Assembly (NCBI GenBank): GCA_035700805.1
Contig: DASSOG010000008.1
Span: 31,646 to 95,645, forward strand
Reading direction: 5' to 3'
DNA length: 64,000 nucleotides
Source of the DNA: JAGWRI01 sp035700805
Lineage (GTDB): Bacteria; Gemmatimonadota; Gemmatimonadetes; Gemmatimonadales; Gemmatimonadaceae
Of this stretch, positions 44,388-52,808 are shown one piece after another (within the stretch, counting starts at the first letter, position 1; each line of letters begins with the position of its first letter). The notes under the pieces were generated by a model. That model was given only the letters and a program-made list of their open reading frames with translations, did no database searches and was not told where the DNA came from. The position numbers were made by a program, and so were the translations under genes.

Positions 44388-44415
44388 TTGTTTGCCCTCT
44401 GGGGCCAAGTAAATT
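44388..44415 (+). promoter_or_regulatory. Candidate leuS promoter
   Basis: TTGTTT (44388-44393), 16 bases, TAAATT (44410-44415), in the most AT-rich part of the 166-base divergent gap between the chemoreceptor and leuS. The -10 matches four of six bases, the -35 only TTG. Transcription would start about 70 bases before the leuS ATG. I see no T-box or other tRNA-sensing leader. Confidence 0.35.
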
Positions 44416-44493
44416 GCGGGCACACTTGGCAATCGCCTCGCGGCGCCGGGCGGGACCACGCAGGCCAGGTCCGAGACGCGCCTTCCGGAACGC

Positions 44494-47016
44494 ATGACAG
44501 ACAAGACCCAATCGCCTCCCACCGAGGCCGAACTCCCCATTGCGTACGACCCGTCCGCCGTCGAGCGGAAGTGGCAGGAACGCTGGGTGGAGCGCGGCAC
44601 CAATCAGGTGGATCTCGCGGGCGCCGATCCGTATTACACGCTGATGATGTTCCCCTACCCCTCGGCCGAGGGGTTGCACGTGGGGAACCTGTTCGCGTTC
44701 ACCGGCAATGACATCCATGGCCGGTTCCAGCGCATGCGCGGCCACACGGTGTTCGAGCCGTTTGGCTACGACGCGTTCGGCATCCACTCGGAGAACTACG
44801 CTCTCAAGGTGGGCGTGAACCCCAACGAGCTCATCCCGCGCAACATCGCCAACTTTGGCCGGCAGGTGCGGCGCGCGGGGCTCATGGTGGACTGGCGGTA
44901 TGCCGTGAGCACCACGGACGCGGCGTACTACAAGTGGACGCAGTGGCTCTTCCTGCAGCTCTTCAAGCGCGGGCTGGCGTACAAGAAGAAGGGCGCCGTG
45001 AACTGGTGCCCGTTTGACAAGACGGTGCTGGCCAACGAGCAGGTGATCAACGGCGCGTGCGAGCGCTGCGGCACCATGGTGGAGCAGCGCTTCCTGGAAC
45101 AGTGGTTCTTCCGCATCACCGACTACGCGGGTCGGCTGCTGGAGAACCTGGAGACGCTGGACTGGTCGGAGTCCACCAAGACGGCGCAGCGGAACTGGAT
45201 TGGCAAGTCCGAGGGCGCGGAGCTGTCGTTCCGCGTGCAGGACCTGATGGAGTTTGCGGGGAGCGCCACGGTGGGCGGGGGTGGCCTGTCGGGCGAGGTG
45301 ATCTCCACGCCCGTGGAGCTCCGCGTGTTCACCACCCGGGCCGACACGATCTTTGGCGCCACGTTCCTGGTGGTGGCGCCCGAGCATCCGCTGGTGGACC
45401 GGCTGGCGACGGAGGAGCAGCGCGCCGCGGTGGAGGCCTACCGTGACGCGGCGGGCAAGCAGGACATCGTCACGCGCAAGGTGAACCGGGAGAAGACGGG
45501 CGTATTCACGGGTTCGTATGCCATCAACCCGGCCAACGGCGAGCTGCTGCCCATCTGGGTGGCCGACTACGTGCTCATGGAGTACGGCACGGGCGCCATC
45601 ATGGCGGTGCCCGGCCACGACGAGCGCGACTTTGAGTTCGCGCGGAAGTTCGGGCTGTCCACGCCGCGCGTGGTGGGGCGCGATGCGCACGACACCAGGC
45701 CGCCCACCGATGCCGCGTTCACCGACACGACCTCAGGGGTCATGGTGAACTCCGGGAAGTTCAGCGGCCAGGGCGTGGCCGAGGCCAAGCGTAACATCGT
45801 GGACTGGCTGGCCAGGCGGGGCGCGGCCAAGCCGGTCGTGCAGTACCGGCTTCACGACTGGTGCATATCGCGGCAGCGCTACTGGGGGCCGCCCATCCCG
45901 ATCATCTACTGCGACGCCTGTGGCCCGGTGCCCGTCCCAGAGAAGGACCTGCCCGTGGTGCTGCCGCGGCTGGAGAACTTCCGTCCCGATGATTCCGGCG
46001 TGTCGCCGCTGGCGCGCGACAAGTCCTGGTTCCGCGTCTCCTGCCCAACCTGCGGCAAGCCGGCGCGACGCGAGACGGACGTGTCGGACACCTTCCTGGA
46101 CAGCGCCTGGTACTTCCTGCGCTATCCCAGCGCCGACCGCACCGACGTGGCCTTTGACGCCGCGCGCACCCGGCACTGGCTGCCGGTGAATTCGTACATC
46201 GGTGGCAACGAGCATGCGGTGCTGCACCTGTTGTATTCGCGATTCATCACGATGGTGCTGCACGACGCGGGGATGCTGGCCTTTGAGGAGCCGTTCACGC
46301 GCTTTCGCGCGCACGGCACGATTGTGCGCGATGGCGCCAAGATGTCCAAGAGCCGCGGCAACGTGGTGAACCCCGACGAGTACGTGGAGAAGTGGGGCGC
46401 GGACTCGTTTCGCACGTACCTGATGTTCCTGGGTCCGTACGAGGAGGGCGGCGACTTCCGCGACCAGAGCATCTCCGGCGTGCGGCGCTTCCTGGATCGT
46501 GTGTGGGCCTCGGCCCACGAGGTGTCCCGCGAGGGCGAGCCGGCGGCCGGCGTGATGCGAAAGCTTCACCAGGTCATCGACAAGGTCACCAACGACCTGC
46601 CGGCCCTCAGCTACAACACCGCCATTGCCGCGATGATGGAATATGTGAACGTGTTGCGCGCGCACGAGCGGCGTCCGCACGTGCGTGAGGTGGAGCCGCT
46701 GGTGCAGCTCGTGGCGCCCTTCGCGCCGCATGTGGCCGAGGAGTTGTGGGAGGTGCTGGGGCACCACGAGAGCGTGTTCGACGCCGGCTGGCCCGTGTTC
46801 GATGCCGCGCTGGCCGTCGAGGAGTCGGTGACGGTGGCGGTCCAGGTGAACGGCCGGACGCGCGGCACCGTGCAGGTGCCCAAGGACGCGGGGCAGGACG
46901 CCGTGGTCGAAGCGGCGATGGCTGAGCCGGTGATCGCGAAGTTCGTCACGGGGGCACCGAAGAAGGTGATCTACGTGAAGAACCGGCTGCTCAACCTGGT
47001 GATTCAGGGATTGTGA
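44494..47016 (+). CDS. leuS: Leucyl-tRNA synthetase
   Basis: An 840-aa class Ia synthetase charging tRNA-Leu. The HIGH-like motif is in YPSAEGLHVGNLF, and KMSKS is exact in GAKMSKSRGNVVNPDEY. The CP1 editing domain lies between them (TTRADTIFGATFLVV, YGTGAIMAVPGHDERDFEFA). Zinc-binding CxxC pairs appear in NWCPFDKTVL-ACERCG and in YCDACGP/SCPTCG segments. The anticodon-binding helical domain and the C-terminal tRNA-binding domain complete a normal length. It stands alone and ends in a clear terminator hairpin. Confidence 0.98.
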   Translation: MTDKTQSPPTEAELPIAYDPSAVERKWQERWVERGTNQVDLAGADPYYTLMMFPYPSAEGLHVGNLFAFTGNDIHGRFQRMRGHTVFEPFGYDAFGIHSENYALKVGVNPNELIPRNIANFGRQVRRAGLMVDWRYAVSTTDAAYYKWTQWLFLQLFKRGLAYKKKGAVNWCPFDKTVLANEQVINGACERCGTMVEQRFLEQWFFRITDYAGRLLENLETLDWSESTKTAQRNWIGKSEGAELSFRVQDLMEFAGSATVGGGGLSGEVISTPVELRVFTTRADTIFGATFLVVAPEHPLVDRLATEEQRAAVEAYRDAAGKQDIVTRKVNREKTGVFTGSYAINPANGELLPIWVADYVLMEYGTGAIMAVPGHDERDFEFARKFGLSTPRVVGRDAHDTRPPTDAAFTDTTSGVMVNSGKFSGQGVAEAKRNIVDWLARRGAAKPVVQYRLHDWCISRQRYWGPPIPIIYCDACGPVPVPEKDLPVVLPRLENFRPDDSGVSPLARDKSWFRVSCPTCGKPARRETDVSDTFLDSAWYFLRYPSADRTDVAFDAARTRHWLPVNSYIGGNEHAVLHLLYSRFITMVLHDAGMLAFEEPFTRFRAHGTIVRDGAKMSKSRGNVVNPDEYVEKWGADSFRTYLMFLGPYEEGGDFRDQSISGVRRFLDRVWASAHEVSREGEPAAGVMRKLHQVIDKVTNDLPALSYNTAIAAMMEYVNVLRAHERRPHVREVEPLVQLVAPFAPHVAEELWEVLGHHESVFDAGWPVFDAALAVEESVTVAVQVNGRTRGTVQVPKDAGQDAVVEAAMAEPVIAKFVTGAPKKVIYVKNRLLNLVIQGL

Positions 47017-47023
47017 ATGACGC

Positions 47024-47049
47024 CCGGACGGCGCGCCCGCGCCGTCCGG
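47024..47049. terminator. Hairpin terminator between leuS and the convergent PPTase gene
   Basis: A perfect 10-base stem: CCGGACGGCG (47024-47033) pairs with CGCCGTCCGG (47040-47049) across a six-base loop whose ends can also pair. It fits exactly between the leuS stop and the stop of the convergent phosphopantetheinyl transferase gene at 47050, so it can serve both. Confidence 0.85.
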
Positions 47050-47781
47050 TCACTGCCATTCGTTGTACTGCACCGTGGCGTCGGGGCTGGCAAATGCCAC
47101 CGCGGCCAGGTAGTCCACGCGCCCGATGTCCAGCAGGCGCACCCAGAGCCGCTGCCGATCCACGCCGGTGATGCCCGTGACGTCGATCTCCTGCTGCTGG
47201 TCCTTGCCCAGCGACACATGGAACACGTCAAACGCGGAGGCGATGCCGGTGCCTAGCGCCTTGACCACGGCTTCCTTGCGCACCCACGCGCGGAAAAAGG
47301 CGTCCGCCCGCTGGTCGGCGGGCAGCGCGAGCAGCGCATCGTACTCGGCGCGGGCAAAGAAGCGCGCCGCGATGCGCTCCGCGTCCGCCACGCGCGTCAT
47401 GCGCTCCAGGTCCACCCCCACATCGTCGGAGCGGGTGACCGCCACCAGCATGTGATCGCCCGCGTGCGAAACGCTGAACTGCAGCGGCTCGGCGCCGTCG
47501 CCCGCCTCCACCGTCGGCTTGCCGCGCGGCGAACGGCGAATGGCGATGTCAGGCCCGGCCTGGTTCAGGTACTTGGCCAGGATGCCGCGCACCCACGCGC
47601 GTGAAAGCGTGAGTCGCGCGCGTTGCGCTTCGCTGGCCACCAGCGCGGTCTTGTCGCGCTCGCCCACCGGCAGCAACTCCATGGCGCCCGACAGGTTCTC
47701 CGGCGTTGCCGCCAGCGTCGCGTGCCATACATGAATGTCGTTGCCGGAAAGCAGCGGTGGGGCCGGGTTGGTGGGCGTCAT
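47050..47781 (-). CDS. Sfp-type 4'-phosphopantetheinyl transferase
   Basis: A 243-aa two-lobed PPTase that moves phosphopantetheine from CoA to carrier proteins. Marks of the Sfp/AcpT type: RSPRGKPTV and QFSVSHAGDHMLVAVT in the first lobe, GVDLERM with the Mg2+ Asp and Glu, and the FFRAWVRKEAVVKALGTG motif in the second. It could activate a fatty-acid, polyketide or peptide carrier; none is seen here. It starts 13 bases after the outer-membrane barrel gene, as the last gene of a minus-strand set begun by the MbfA-like protein. Confidence 0.92.
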   Translation of the reverse strand: MTPTNPAPPLLSGNDIHVWHATLAATPENLSGAMELLPVGERDKTALVASEAQRARLTLSRAWVRGILAKYLNQAGPDIAIRRSPRGKPTVEAGDGAEPLQFSVSHAGDHMLVAVTRSDDVGVDLERMTRVADAERIAARFFARAEYDALLALPADQRADAFFRAWVRKEAVVKALGTGIASAFDVFHVSLGKDQQQEIDVTGITGVDRQRLWVRLLDIGRVDYLAAVAFASPDATVQYNEWQ

Positions 47782-47794
47782 GGCAAAAGGTGGA

Positions 47795-48313
47795 CTAGAA
47801 GCTCAGGCCAAAGCTGATGGGCACGGAAACGTAGGACCGGGTGTCAGTGAGCACCTTGTGCAGCCGCGCCTCGAAGTATGCCGTCATGCCCACGAGGGGG
47901 ATGCGAATGCCCACGCCTCCGTTGAAGCCAGGGTGTGTGCCGGCATCGGTCACGTGGTAGAGCCCCAGCCCCCCGATAAGGTACGGGTGGAACGCGAATC
48001 CCTGAAAGTGGTACTCGCCATCCACCACTCCCGCAAAGGCCTGGCTCGCCTTGACTCCCGTGGCGCCGGCCTTGGCGCCAAACCGCTGGTAGAAGAGCTC
48101 GCCCCGTATGCCCATGGGCTGGTCCACGGCCTGATACGACGCGTTCCAGCTCAGGTTGAAGCCCGCGGAGTGGGTGTTGGCCAGCGCACCCGTGGGGATA
48201 CTGACGCCGAAGCCGGCACCAAAGTGGCCGGCGGAAAGTCCGCCCTGGGCCGCGGCGGTGGGGGCGGCGATGGTGAGCAGCAGGATGGCGGTAGCAAGGG
48301 ATCGCATGGGCAT
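47795..48313 (-). CDS. Small outer-membrane beta-barrel protein
   Basis: A 172-aa exported protein with a signal peptide (SLATAILLLTIAAPTAAAQ). An OmpX/OmpW-like chain of alternating strands follows (GHFGAGFGVSIPTG, GFNLSWNASYQ, MGIRGELFYQRFG, FHPYLIGGLGLYHV, GGVGIRIPLVGM, FEARLHKVL). It ends in Phe (VPISFGLSF), the classic recognition signal for the outer-membrane assembly machinery. Eight strands are plausible from the length. Two in-frame ATGs (48313 and 48307) are possible starts; a longer open reading upstream is out of frame with the VIT gene and is rejected. Function unknown. Confidence 0.8.
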   Translation of the reverse strand: MPMRSLATAILLLTIAAPTAAAQGGLSAGHFGAGFGVSIPTGALANTHSAGFNLSWNASYQAVDQPMGIRGELFYQRFGAKAGATGVKASQAFAGVVDGEYHFQGFAFHPYLIGGLGLYHVTDAGTHPGFNGGVGIRIPLVGMTAYFEARLHKVLTDTRSYVSVPISFGLSF

Positions 48314-48324
48314 GGAATGTAGTG

Positions 48325-49488
48325 TCAAAGGAGCCTGGATATCCAATCGCCTACCACGTACCCCACACCGGCCACGCCGAGCCCCACCACGAACATGTCC
48401 AGGCCCGATCGGAAGACGCTGCGTCCCGTGAAGATCGAACGCGCGGCCCCCACCAGCCAGTGCGAGAACATGGAGATCGAGAACGCCAGGATGATGGCCG
48501 TGTTGCCCGTCCAGAACAGGAAGGGCGCCACCGGGATCAACGCGCCGACGGCGGTGGCCGCGCCTGTCACCCAGCCTTCCCGCAGGGGCGACATGTGCGG
48601 ATCGCCGATGCCCAGCTCCTCCTGCACCTGTTCGTTGAGCATGCGGGCGGGGTCGCGCATCACCTCGGTGGCCAGCGCGTGCGCCGCGTCGGCGCGCATG
48701 CCCTTGGCCTGGTAGATGAGCGACAGCTCGTCGCGCTCCACTTCGGGCATGAGCGCGATCTCGTCGCGCTCCATGGCAATCTCGTATGCGTACACTTCCT
48801 GCTCGCTCTTGGCGGCCAGGTACCCGCTGGCGCCCATGGAGAGCGAGTCGGCGATGAGGCCGGCCACGCCCGCCACGATCACCGCGTGCGCCTCTCCCGT
48901 CACCGAGGCGCCGATCACGCCGGCCACGAGGCCGAAGTTCGCGGTCAGGCCATCGTTGAACCCATATACCACGTTGCGCAGGAATCCGCCCGATTCGGTG
49001 CGGTGCCACGGCTCACCCTTGCGCCCGGAAATCGTGCCCAGCGTGGTGGCGTGCTCCGCCGACTCGCGCGCCAGCAGCAGCGCCTCGTCCCAGCCCGGCG
49101 CGCCCGTGGCGGTGCCGCGGTGCATGTTCAGGTACTGCCGGACCTCGCGCCCCTCCTCGGCCAGCAGCATCGGCAGCAGGAACCCCGGCCCCAGCCACCG
49201 GCCCAGGAAGGCCAGCAGCCGCGTGCGCCCCGTGGGGCGGAACTTCCCCACCGGCTGGCCGTGCTCCGCCAGCAGCGCCGCCCAGATCTTCGTGTGGCGG
49301 TCTTCCACGCCGGCCAGTTCCAGGTAGATGCGCTTCTTCTCGGCGTCCGGCTCGAACCCGGCCAGGATGCGGTAGAGGTGCGCCGCGTCGGCCTCGTCCT
49401 GCCAGTGCTCGCGAAATGCCTCCAGGTCGGGCGTCGGATCCGGCGCGGACGCAGTGGGGGCGGGGGCGGGAGCGGAGGCAGACGACAT
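48325..49488 (-). CDS. MbfA-like fusion: ferritin-like domain plus VIT1/CCC1 iron transporter
   Basis: A 387-aa protein. Residues ~15-150 form a rubrerythrin/ferritin-like four-helix domain with carboxylate and His ligands in spaced helices (FREHWQDEADAAHLYRIL, YLELAGVEDRHTKIW, AEEGREVRQYL, ESAEHATTLG). Residues ~170-387 are a VIT1/CCC1 transporter with about five helices (NVVYGFNDGLTANFGLVAGVIG, VIVAGVAGLIADSLSMGASGYLAAKSE). This matches rhizobial MbfA, which exports iron and protects from iron and peroxide stress. The start is the ATG at 49488; upstream readings have no homology. It heads the run with the barrel and PPTase genes. Confidence 0.9.
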   Translation of the reverse strand: MSSASAPAPAPTASAPDPTPDLEAFREHWQDEADAAHLYRILAGFEPDAEKKRIYLELAGVEDRHTKIWAALLAEHGQPVGKFRPTGRTRLLAFLGRWLGPGFLLPMLLAEEGREVRQYLNMHRGTATGAPGWDEALLLARESAEHATTLGTISGRKGEPWHRTESGGFLRNVVYGFNDGLTANFGLVAGVIGASVTGEAHAVIVAGVAGLIADSLSMGASGYLAAKSEQEVYAYEIAMERDEIALMPEVERDELSLIYQAKGMRADAAHALATEVMRDPARMLNEQVQEELGIGDPHMSPLREGWVTGAATAVGALIPVAPFLFWTGNTAIILAFSISMFSHWLVGAARSIFTGRSVFRSGLDMFVVGLGVAGVGYVVGDWISRLL

Positions 49489-49631
49489 GGAGGAGAAATA
49501 TGGCAGGCGCGGGCGCGGTCCGCTGGCCCAGGGCCCTGATGGAGACGGTGAGGTCGTCCGGGGCCGGCGTAAACCCTTCACCCGCGGCGGCGTGACTCAC
49601 CTTGCAGACTCCCCCTGCAAGCCGAGGACTC

Positions 49632-50717
49632 ATGCGTACCAGCATTCTCATTTCAGTGGCATTCACCGTGGCGGCAACCGCCACCTTCGTTCCGCCCGCT
49701 GCGGCGCAAGTGGAGGTGCGGACCGCCCCACGGGCGTTCGCATTTTCCGTGGGCCGCGACGATTCACCGCGCGCGGTCATCGGCGTCACCCTGGCGACGG
49801 ACAATGCCGCCGACACGCTCGGCGTCCGCGTCAGCGAGGTGGCGGACAGCAGCCCTGCCGCCCTGGCCGGCATCGTGGAGGGCGACCGCCTGCAGGCCAT
49901 CAATGGCGTTGACCTTCGGCTCGCCAAGGTGGACGTGGGCGATGACGTGATGGCCAATGCCATGGCCCACCGCCTCACGCGGGAACTGGGCAAGCTGGCC
50001 CCCGGTGATGTGGTGACCCTCAGGGTGTACCATGACGGATCGCTGAAGACCGTGACCGTGAAGACCGTGGATGCCGACGACCTGTATCGCAATCGTCCTG
50101 CGGCCGTCTTCCGCGTTCGCGCCGCGGCGCCCTCGGGTGTGCGTGCATTCCCCGACATGGCCGGCATGTCCGTCTGGGACAGCAACCGCGCGGCGCTCGG
50201 GGTCTCCCTGCAGGTGACCGGGAGCAAGCGCGACACCCTGGGCATCCTGATCACGGATGTGAACGACGATGGACCGGCGGCCAAGGCGGGGCTGGAGCAG
50301 GGCAACCGCATTGCCGCCATCAATGGCGTGAACCTCAAGGTCAACCCCGCAGACGCCGGTGCGGAGTACGTGGCCCAGGGGCGGTACCAGCGGCTGCAGG
50401 ACGCCATGCGGAAGGTGAAGCCCGGCGAAACCGTGAAGTTGCAGGTGTATGCCGATGGCCAGTTCCGGACCGTGGACATCAAGACAGTGAAGGCCTCCGA
50501 GCTGGGCAACAGCGGGATGGTGCTCTTCAGGGATGGCGGGCCCGGAAACTTTGGCGCCGTCACCGTGGGCGCGCCGCAGCTACGCGATGAGGTGCGGCGG
50601 GTGCTGGACCAGGCCCAGTTGCAGCGGGTGCGCGACGAGGCGCGGGCGGTGCGCGTTGAATCCGGGCTCACGCGGCTCTTCCCCACCAGGCGCGGAGTGC
50701 ACTTCATTCGATTCTGA
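49632..50717 (+). CDS. Secreted protein with two PDZ domains
   Basis: A 361-aa exported protein. A signal peptide (ILISVAFTVAATATFVPPAAAQ) is followed by two PDZ modules. The first (about residues 40-145) contains GVTLATDNAADTLGVRVSEV and SPAALAGIVEGDRLQAINGVDL. The second (about 180-285) contains GVSLQVTGSKRDTLGILITDV and GPAAKAGLEQGNRIAAINGVNL. The two are similar enough to be an internal duplication. There is no protease domain, so it may bind C-terminal peptides or act as an adaptor. It starts at ATG 49632 after a GAGGAC ribosome site. A long open frame on the opposite strand is a shadow. Confidence 0.85.
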   Translation: MRTSILISVAFTVAATATFVPPAAAQVEVRTAPRAFAFSVGRDDSPRAVIGVTLATDNAADTLGVRVSEVADSSPAALAGIVEGDRLQAINGVDLRLAKVDVGDDVMANAMAHRLTRELGKLAPGDVVTLRVYHDGSLKTVTVKTVDADDLYRNRPAAVFRVRAAAPSGVRAFPDMAGMSVWDSNRAALGVSLQVTGSKRDTLGILITDVNDDGPAAKAGLEQGNRIAAINGVNLKVNPADAGAEYVAQGRYQRLQDAMRKVKPGETVKLQVYADGQFRTVDIKTVKASELGNSGMVLFRDGGPGNFGAVTVGAPQLRDEVRRVLDQAQLQRVRDEARAVRVESGLTRLFPTRRGVHFIRF

Positions 50718-50809
50718 CGCCCGTTCCCAACCACGGGTGTCGTCCACGCGGGGTGCCTTCTTCGGAAGGTGCCCCGTGTGCGTTCGGGGCGCCGGCGGTA
50801 GAATCAGGC

Positions 50810-52048
50810 ATGACGACGCCATTGCCCCGGGGCCGGTGGGTCCTGCTTCTCGCACTGCTGGCCGCCACCGCCTGCGCGGCGCATGGACACGCGCAGGAGT
50901 CGAGCGTGGTGCCCGGCATCGAGGTGCTGCTGCGCGACTCGCTCTCCCTGCTGCGCGGCAAGCGCGTGGGGCTCATCACCAACCAGAGCGGGCGTGACCG
51001 CCAGGGACGCAGCGATATTGACCTGCTGTACCATGCGCCCGGTGTGAAGCTGGTAGCGCTCTTCGCGCCGGAGCACGGCATCCGGGGTGTGGCCGCCGCG
51101 GGGGCCACCATTGCCTCCGACACGGACTCGGCCACGGGGCTCCCCATCTATTCGCTCTACGGCGCCACGCGCGCGCCCACTCCCGACATGCTGCGTGGCA
51201 TTGACGTACTGATATATGATATCCAGGACGCCGGGGTGCGATTCTACACGTACATCTCCACGATGGGCCTCTCGGCGGATGCCGCCGGACGGGCCGGTGT
51301 CCCGTTCGTGGTGCTCGATCGCCCCGACCCGCTTGGCGGCGAGCAGGTGGAGGGTGGAGTGCTCGACACGGCGTACCGGTCATTTGTAGGTGAGTACCCG
51401 GTTGCATTGCGCTATGGGCTCACGCCGGGTGAACTGCTCCGCTACCTGGTGGGCACCGGACAGGTGCGCGCGGATGTGCACGTGATTCCGATGGACGGCT
51501 GGCGGCGGTCCATGCGGTATAACCAGACCGGGCTGCCGTGGGTGGATCCGTCGCCCAACCTGCGGAGCATGAATGCGCTCACGCTGTATCCGGGCACGGT
51601 ATTCTTTGAGGGCACGAACCTGAGCGAGGGGCGCGGCACCGACGCCCCATTTGAACTGGTGGGGGCCGGGTGGCTCACCGACGCCGGTGAAATTGCGCGT
51701 GAGCTCAACCTCATGAACATGGAGGGCGTGCGATTTGACTCCACCTCGCAGGCCGTGGCGACCGGCGCCAAGTGGGGCGGGCAGGTGATCCCGATGCTGC
51801 ACGTGAGGGTGACCGATGCCGCGCTGGTCAGGCCGGTGAAGGTGGCCGCGTACATGCTGCAGGTCATCCGGCGGCGACATCCAGGGGAGTTCGCCTGGAA
51901 GGTGCCGCACATCGACCGGCTGGCGGGCAGCGATGCCCTGCGGCTGGCGGTGGACGCGGGCTCGGTGGCGGAGCTGCTTGTCCGGCTGGAACAACAGTCG
52001 CGCGCGTTCGCGGAACTGACGCGACCGTACGAATTGTACAAACCCTGA
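50810..52048 (+). CDS. DUF1343 / NamZ-type exo-beta-N-acetylmuramidase
   Basis: A 412-aa exported protein of the DUF1343 family, whose characterised member NamZ (B. subtilis YbbC) removes terminal MurNAc from peptidoglycan fragments. Family marks: GKRVGLITNQSGRD, LVALFAPEHGIRGVAAAG, LPIYSLYGATRAPTPDML, VLIYDIQDAGVRFYTYISTM, and the active-site region VLDRPDPLGGEQVEG. The PSPNLRSMNALTLYPGTVFFEGTNLSEGRGT stretch is near-universal in the family. The signal ends in a lipobox-like ATAC. I chose the ATG at 50810. It likely works in periplasmic cell-wall recycling. Confidence 0.9.
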   Translation: MTTPLPRGRWVLLLALLAATACAAHGHAQESSVVPGIEVLLRDSLSLLRGKRVGLITNQSGRDRQGRSDIDLLYHAPGVKLVALFAPEHGIRGVAAAGATIASDTDSATGLPIYSLYGATRAPTPDMLRGIDVLIYDIQDAGVRFYTYISTMGLSADAAGRAGVPFVVLDRPDPLGGEQVEGGVLDTAYRSFVGEYPVALRYGLTPGELLRYLVGTGQVRADVHVIPMDGWRRSMRYNQTGLPWVDPSPNLRSMNALTLYPGTVFFEGTNLSEGRGTDAPFELVGAGWLTDAGEIARELNLMNMEGVRFDSTSQAVATGAKWGGQVIPMLHVRVTDAALVRPVKVAAYMLQVIRRRHPGEFAWKVPHIDRLAGSDALRLAVDAGSVAELLVRLEQQSRAFAELTRPYELYKP

Positions 52049-52076
52049 TAGCGCGCCTTGGTCGGTAGCCGGCCGG

Positions 52077-52634
52077 TCACCCGTGCCGGGTGAACGCCGC
52101 GCGCACTTCGCTGATGGTGCACAGCGGGCGAAATGGAATTCCCGCTGCTTCAATGGCGGCGCGCCCCCCCTGCTCCCGGTCCACCACCGCGGTCGCCACC
52201 ACGATCCGGGCGCCCGCCTCACGCACATGCTCCACGGCCTTCAGCAGCGAGCCGCCGGACGTCACCACGTCCTCAACCACCACCACCTTTTTCCCCTCGG
52301 GGATCACGCCTTCCACCCACTTGCCCAGTCCGTGCTTCTTGGCATCCTTGCGCACGATGAAGCCGGTGAGCGGATGGTCCGTGCCGGCCGACGCGACCAC
52401 GCTGGCCAGCACGATGGCGTCGGCGCCCAGCGTGGGGCCGCCCACGGCCGTGGCGCCCAAATCGCGGGCCAGCGCGTGCACCGCCGCGCCCACAATCGGC
52501 GCGCCGTCGGGGTGGTAGGTCACCTGCTTGGCGTCCAGGTAGAACGTGCTCTTCGCGCCGGAAGCGAGCGTGAAATCTCCTTCCTTATAAGAGAGGCGCG
52601 CGAGCAGGGCGGCGAGCTGGGGATGGCCGGACAT
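52077..52634 (-). CDS. pyrE: Orotate phosphoribosyltransferase
   Basis: A 185-aa enzyme making orotidine monophosphate from orotate and PRPP in pyrimidine synthesis. Marks: FTLASGAKSTFYLDAKQVT near the N-terminus, GGPTLGADAIVLA, the flexible loop FIVRKDAKKHGLGKWVEG, and the PRPP-binding VVVVEDVVTSGGSLLKAVE with its two Asp/Glu. The ATG at 52634 is where homology begins. The much longer open frame upstream runs antisense to the asmA gene and is not coding. Divergent from asmA and convergent with namZ. No other pyr gene is near. Confidence 0.95.
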   Translation of the reverse strand: MSGHPQLAALLARLSYKEGDFTLASGAKSTFYLDAKQVTYHPDGAPIVGAAVHALARDLGATAVGGPTLGADAIVLASVVASAGTDHPLTGFIVRKDAKKHGLGKWVEGVIPEGKKVVVVEDVVTSGGSLLKAVEHVREAGARIVVATAVVDREQGGRAAIEAAGIPFRPLCTISEVRAAFTRHG

Positions 52635-52740
52635 GGGAACTCCGTTCGGGTCAGGTGGCGCTGGCCCCAAACTAGGGCTGGGCCGCCGAGTGTGGTAGCC
52701 GCGCGTCGATGCAGGACGGGCGGCTGGATCCAGCGTACAC

Positions 52741-52763
52741 TTTTTGCCAATCCGGCGTATACT
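52741..52763 (+). promoter_or_regulatory. Possible promoter region of the AsmA gene
   Basis: A TATACT -10-like hexamer (52758-52763) follows a T-run and TTGCCA (52745-52750). The spacing of seven bases is too short for a classical -35, so only the -10 is credible. It is the AT-richest spot in the 174-base divergent gap between pyrE and the asmA gene, 46 bases before the ATG. Confidence 0.25.
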
Positions 52764-52808
52764 ACGAAGACTCCGCTCCCTGAACACTGACCGCTGGTGA
52801 GGTGAGGG

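Noticed and set aside
44328..44493. T-box or other riboswitch in the leuS leader
   Set aside because: No T-box sequence, specifier stem or antiterminator could be recognised in the short leader.
49013..50734. 573-aa open frame on the minus strand across the PDZ gene
   Set aside because: It lies antisense to a gene with a signal peptide, ribosome site and two recognisable PDZ domains, has Ser/Arg/Thr-rich low-complexity sequence, and is a typical GC-rich shadow.
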